Source of the DNA: Gemmatimonadota bacterium
Lineage (GTDB): Bacteria; Gemmatimonadota; Gemmatimonadetes; Gemmatimonadales; Gemmatimonadaceae
Reading direction: 5' to 3'
Length of the DNA: 64,000 bases
Assembly: GCA_020161135.1 (NCBI GenBank)
Contig: JAIUOB010000005.1
Coordinates: 558,001 to 622,000 of the forward strand
The notes below the pieces were generated by a model. The model saw nothing but the letters and a program-made list of their open reading frames with translations. It did not search any database and was not told the origin of the DNA. Shown here one piece after another: positions 60,537 through 64,000 of the stretch. How positions within the stretch are numbered: the stretch's first letter is position 1; the number at the start of each line of letters is the position of its first letter. Both the position numbers and the translations under genes were made by a program.

Positions 60537-61361
60537 ATGGCGAACGGCCTCGCGCAGGTGCGATTGCAGGCGGTGCACGCCGACGAGGCGCCCGCCATCG
60601 ACGACGCGGCCGCGCGTGGCTGGCCGGAGATCCCGAAGTCGGTGCTCGAGGCGGCGACGGCGCCGCTGTTGGAGCGCCTCACGACGCTGCAGGACGCGTT
60701 TCACGCCGACGGACGTCGGGCGCTGCTGCTGGTGCTGCAGGGGCGCGATGCGGCCGGGAAGGACGGCGTCATTCGGACGGTCACGGGAGCGTTCAATCCC
60801 ACCGGTGTGCAGGTGTCATCGTTCGGCCCGCCCACGCCGCTCGAATTGCGCCACGACTTCCTCTGGCGCGTGCATCAGGTGGTGCCGCCGCGCGGTGTCA
60901 TCGGCGTGTTCAACCGCTCGCACTACGAAGACGTGCTCGTGGTACGGGTGCGTGGGCTGGTGCCGGAGTCGGTGTGGCAGGCACGCTACGCGCAGATCAA
61001 CGCGTTCGAGGAGATGCTGACCGCCAACGGGGTCATCATTCGCAAGTGCTTCCTGCATGTCTCGCGCGACGAGCAGAAGGCGCGCCTGCAGGAGCGCCTC
61101 GACGACCCGCAGAAGAACTGGAAGTTCCAGTTGGGCGATCTCGACGACCGCGCGCGGTGGGACGACTACACCGCGGCGTACGACACGCTGCTTCGCCGTT
61201 GCAGCACACCGGAGGCGCCCTGGTTCGTGGTGCCGTCAGATCGCAAGACGCTGCGGAACTACCTCATTGCGCGCATGCTCGTGGAGACGCTCGAGTCGCT
61301 CGACCTGCGCTATCCGCCGATGGACCCGGCCGTGCGCGAGGCCGCGCGGGACTTTCGGTAG
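60537..61361 (+). CDS. ppk2: polyphosphate kinase 2
   Basis: 274 aa. Walker A GRDAAGKDG, Walker B-like FNRSHYEDVLVVRVRG, lid residues RFLHVSRDEQK-type sequence (KCFLHVSRDEQKARLQERLD), WDDYTAAYDTLLRRCSTPEA and PWFVVPSDRKTLRNYLIARM identify PPK2 (polyphosphate:nucleotide phosphotransferase). The length and single domain fit class I or III. Begins 1 bp after the PNPOx-like gene and stops 1 bp before the sensor gene, so the set is one transcript. Confidence 0.93.
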   Translation: MANGLAQVRLQAVHADEAPAIDDAAARGWPEIPKSVLEAATAPLLERLTTLQDAFHADGRRALLLVLQGRDAAGKDGVIRTVTGAFNPTGVQVSSFGPPTPLELRHDFLWRVHQVVPPRGVIGVFNRSHYEDVLVVRVRGLVPESVWQARYAQINAFEEMLTANGVIIRKCFLHVSRDEQKARLQERLDDPQKNWKFQLGDLDDRARWDDYTAAYDTLLRRCSTPEAPWFVVPSDRKTLRNYLIARMLVETLESLDLRYPPMDPAVREAARDFR

Positions 61362-64000
61362 GTGCGTCGGCTCGCTGGCGTCGCGGTCGCCCTGGCGGTG
61401 CTCCTCACCGGGCGCACACGCATGGCGTCCGCGCAGGCGTCCACGCAGGCGAGTTCGCTGCCGGCCGCTGTGTGGCAGCCCGCCCCCACTGGCCATGCGG
61501 TGCGGGCGCTGGCGGAGCGGCGCTTCGACGCGGCGGCCGGGCTGCGATCGGCGACCATGTACGCGATGGCCTTCGACACCGACGGGCGACCCTGGGTGGG
61601 CGCCGAGGATGGCCTCTTTCGCTATGCCGGCAGCGTCTGGCGCGCGGTGGCGCTGCCGGAGCCGTTCGCGGGGCAGCAGGTGCGCTCGCTGCTGTTCGCG
61701 CGTGACTCGACGCTGTGGATCGGTACACGGCAGGGTATCCTGCATCGGCATCGCGACGGTCGCATGGAGGTGTATCGCGAAGCCGACGGCGTGCCCGGCT
61801 CCGTCGCGTACAGCCTGACGGAGTCGGACGCGATCGATGGCACGCCACGTGTCGTCGTGGGTGCGTCGCGTGGTGCGGCGTGGTTCGATGGCACGCGATT
61901 TCGTGCGCTGCCGCTCGACGGCGCCGCACCGTGGGTCGGGGTGATGGTGAGCGCGGGCGTGCGCGCCAACGGATCGCACACGCTCTGGCTCGCGAGTTCC
62001 GCCGGCGGCGTGGCGACCGTGGAGCGGGGACGCATCACGCGCTACGGCGCGGCCGACGGACTCGACGCGCCGGACGCGCAGTTCGTTCGCCCCATTGCGG
62101 GGGACAGCGCGGTCGAGGCCTACGTGGCCACGGCCGATGGCTTGTTTGCGGCAACGCGACGCGGCGAGGTACTGCGCTTCGCACGCGTGCCGGGCAGTCC
62201 GCGCGAGGTGTTCCGCATCGAGGCCATGCAGGAGCCCGATGGCCGTCGCACGCTCTGGGTGGGCACCGCCCACGGCGACGTGACCACGTGGGACGGTCGG
62301 ACGTGGAGACCGGTGCCGCTCAGCAACACGCCGCGCCGCACCACGGTGACGCTGCTGCGCAGTGCGCAAGGCCACGGCGGCACGGACGCGGTGTACGTGG
62401 GTCTCCGCAACGGCGCGCTGCATCGGGTCAGCTACGGCGCGGCGGCGCAGGTCGATGTCGTGCCCGGAGACCGCCCTCCGGTGGTGACGGGGCTGTTCGT
62501 CGAGGGCGACGGCGGGGGCCGTGACGCGTTGTGGCTCACGACACCCGAAGACGCGCTGTGGCAGGTCCGCGGCGACGGGCGCGTCACCCGCATCCCACTC
62601 ATCGGCGACGAGGCCCGCGCGCTGCAGGTAATGCGCGCCGCGCTCGCGCCCCCGTCGGCGGTCGCTTCGCCGCGCGACAGTGGCGGGAGCATCCTCGTGC
62701 TGGTGGGTGGTGTGCCCTGGCGCGTGCAGGGCGACCGTCTGGTGCGTGTCGATGCCGGCCTCGATGATCGGCTGGTGAACGCGGTGCGTCGCGTGCCCCT
62801 CCCGTGGGGTGGTGAGGCGACGCTCGCGGCTACGTCGCGTGGCCTGATGCAGTGGGACGGCGCGCGCTGGTTGGCGGTGCCGCGGCTGGGCGAGGCGGCG
62901 GTGCACTCGATCTCTGCCGGCCGGGAGCGCTCGGCGCCCGTGCTGTACCTCGGTGGTGATCACGTCGTCCGCGTCATCACGCCCGACGGTGAGCGCGCCG
63001 AGTCCATTCCGCGCGTCGGGGGGGCGGGCCTGGGCATCGGGCCGGTGCTGCAGGTGTGCCGCACCACCGTCAACGGACGCGCACGCCTCTGGGCGCACGA
63101 CCGCGAGCGCGGCGTCTTCTGGCGCGATGTCGAGCGGGCGGGCCAGTGGCGCCTGCTCGCGGCCGATGTGCCGGAGGGCGCGGAGTCCCGCGCCGACGCC
63201 GTCGGTGTGTCGCGTCTCCTCTGCCTCGACGGCGGGCGCATCGCCACGGCGAGCCTCTCCGGGGTCACGCTCTTCGATGTGCGTGACGCAGTGCCCGCGA
63301 GGTGGCGTGTCATCTCGCAGTTGGCGGAACCGGACGGCCTGCCGTCGTCGGCGATCTCCGACATCGCGCCCAGCGCCGACCCGCGGTACCTGTGGGTGTC
63401 GACGCCGTACGGCGTGGGACTCGTCGATCTCGTGCGTGCGGAACGGGCGCCGCCGGCGCGCCTGCTGCTCTCAGTCGACAACGCCTCCGATGCCAGCTCG
63501 CCGGATGTCGGTTCGACCGACGGCGACACCATCGCTGCGGGGACGCTCGATGACCTGCGGGTCGACGCCCAGCTGCTCACGTTTCATCGCGAGGAGTACA
63601 CGCGCTATCGCGTGAGCGTGGAGCGCACGCGCGGGGGCCTCGCCTGGGGAACACGCGGGTGGGTGGGGCCGGACACGGGAGAGGTGTTCGATCTGGGCGC
63701 GCGCGTCTATCACGACCTGGCACCGGGTACTTATCGCGTGCGCGCCTGGGCGTACGACTGGGCGGGGCGACGCTACGGGCCCGTGGAACGCACGGTCGTC
63801 ATGCACACCCCGGCGTGGCTGACGTTGCCGGCGGTGGCGTCCTATGTGTTGCTGCTCACCGGCCTGCTCGCGGCGGCGTATCAGTGGCGTGTGCGCACCA
63901 TTCGCGCGAGCGCAGCGCGCGTGGTCGCCAGCGAGCGGCGTGCACGGGAGAGTGAGCGCCGCTTCCGCACGCTGTTCGAGGAAGCACCCGACGCGCACCT
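61362..64000 (+). CDS. propeller-type sensor protein (3' partial)
   Basis: At least 879 codons from the GTG at 61362, immediately after the ppk2 stop, and open to the window edge. An N-terminal signal/anchor (LAGVAVALAVLLTGRTRMAS) precedes repeated propeller motifs of the two-component-regulator type (MAFDTDGRPWVGAEDGLFRY, LLFARDSTLWIGTRQGILHR, and YLWVSTPYGVGLVDLV). A Y_Y_Y-like domain follows, then a membrane helix (LPAVASYVLLLTGLLAAAYQ), a short coiled linker, and the beginning of a PAS domain (RRFRTLFEEAPDAHL). Downstream histidine kinase or other output lies outside the window. Confidence 0.88.
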   Translation, partial: MRRLAGVAVALAVLLTGRTRMASAQASTQASSLPAAVWQPAPTGHAVRALAERRFDAAAGLRSATMYAMAFDTDGRPWVGAEDGLFRYAGSVWRAVALPEPFAGQQVRSLLFARDSTLWIGTRQGILHRHRDGRMEVYREADGVPGSVAYSLTESDAIDGTPRVVVGASRGAAWFDGTRFRALPLDGAAPWVGVMVSAGVRANGSHTLWLASSAGGVATVERGRITRYGAADGLDAPDAQFVRPIAGDSAVEAYVATADGLFAATRRGEVLRFARVPGSPREVFRIEAMQEPDGRRTLWVGTAHGDVTTWDGRTWRPVPLSNTPRRTTVTLLRSAQGHGGTDAVYVGLRNGALHRVSYGAAAQVDVVPGDRPPVVTGLFVEGDGGGRDALWLTTPEDALWQVRGDGRVTRIPLIGDEARALQVMRAALAPPSAVASPRDSGGSILVLVGGVPWRVQGDRLVRVDAGLDDRLVNAVRRVPLPWGGEATLAATSRGLMQWDGARWLAVPRLGEAAVHSISAGRERSAPVLYLGGDHVVRVITPDGERAESIPRVGGAGLGIGPVLQVCRTTVNGRARLWAHDRERGVFWRDVERAGQWRLLAADVPEGAESRADAVGVSRLLCLDGGRIATASLSGVTLFDVRDAVPARWRVISQLAEPDGLPSSAISDIAPSADPRYLWVSTPYGVGLVDLVRAERAPPARLLLSVDNASDASSPDVGSTDGDTIAAGTLDDLRVDAQLLTFHREEYTRYRVSVERTRGGLAWGTRGWVGPDTGEVFDLGARVYHDLAPGTYRVRAWAYDWAGRRYGPVERTVVMHTPAWLTLPAVASYVLLLTGLLAAAYQWRVRTIRASAARVVASERRARESERRFRTLFEEAPDAH

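Overview
The window is 64 kb of very GC-rich bacterial DNA with tightly packed genes, many of them overlapping start-to-stop as ATGA or GTGA. The content suggests a Gram-negative heterotroph, most likely of the Gemmatimonadota. This placement is an inference from gene content: a TonB receptor with a carboxypeptidase-regulatory N-terminus, an M56 peptidase fused to a TonB-plug-like tail, an EF-P with an unusual tip loop, and a lauroyl-acyltransferase-like protein. No rRNA is present to confirm it. Several genes have a -10 hexamer only 6-8 nt upstream of the start codon, which suggests leaderless mRNAs.

Left part (1-24 kb). A TPR-like membrane protein (cut by the window edge) and a bacterial deoxyhypusine-synthase-like enzyme precede a divergent pair: a LysM protein and a LacI-type regulator with a perfect 20-bp operator between them. 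The regulator starts a run with a degenerate KAS III-like protein, an acyl-CoA ligase, a TonB receptor, a PHB-depolymerase-like esterase, a second acyl-CoA ligase, a V4R-like sensor and acetoacetyl-CoA synthetase. A tyrosine/homogentisate run follows (hpd, hmgA, aminotransferase), then a GH10-like secreted protein and apaG. infA sits between leftward genes for an SDR-like protein and a TPR protein.

Middle (24-32.7 kb). A lipoprotein, an FtsX-type ABC exporter (YbbA/YbbP type) diverging from a tesA-like esterase with overlapping start codons, and efp. Seven tRNA genes follow (His, Trp, two Glu, Asp, Leu, Thr) ending in a strong terminator, then an MFS transporter and tRNA-Gly(CCC).

Integrated element (32667-46058). 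A 44-bp direct repeat of the tRNA-Gly 3' end marks attL and attR of a 13.3-kb element. It carries two accessory genes next to attL (one HEPN/MltR-like), a tyrosine integrase, a leftward early operon (AlpA-like excisionase, small proteins, a RepA-like ATPase with a dense repeat cluster inside its 3' end, regulators), a cI-like repressor with a dyad operator, and one very large phage tape-measure-like gene. There is no terminase, portal or capsid gene, so it looks like a satellite or a decayed prophage.

Right part (46-64 kb). A metallophosphoesterase; a BlaI/BlaR1-type pair in which the M56 protein carries a TonB-plug-like tail and whose promoter carries two near-identical 18-bp operators; a four-helix-bundle gene flanked by GGGCCGN heptamer arrays; a secreted sugar-oxidation set (TIM-barrel isomerase-like, GMC oxidoreductase, gluconate dehydrogenase subunit 3-like); envelope genes (DUF4403 lipoprotein, MtgA, LpxL-like acyltransferase); an SDR reductase; a CDF metal exporter; a PNPOx-like protein; PPK2; and a large propeller-type sensor protein cut by the right edge.
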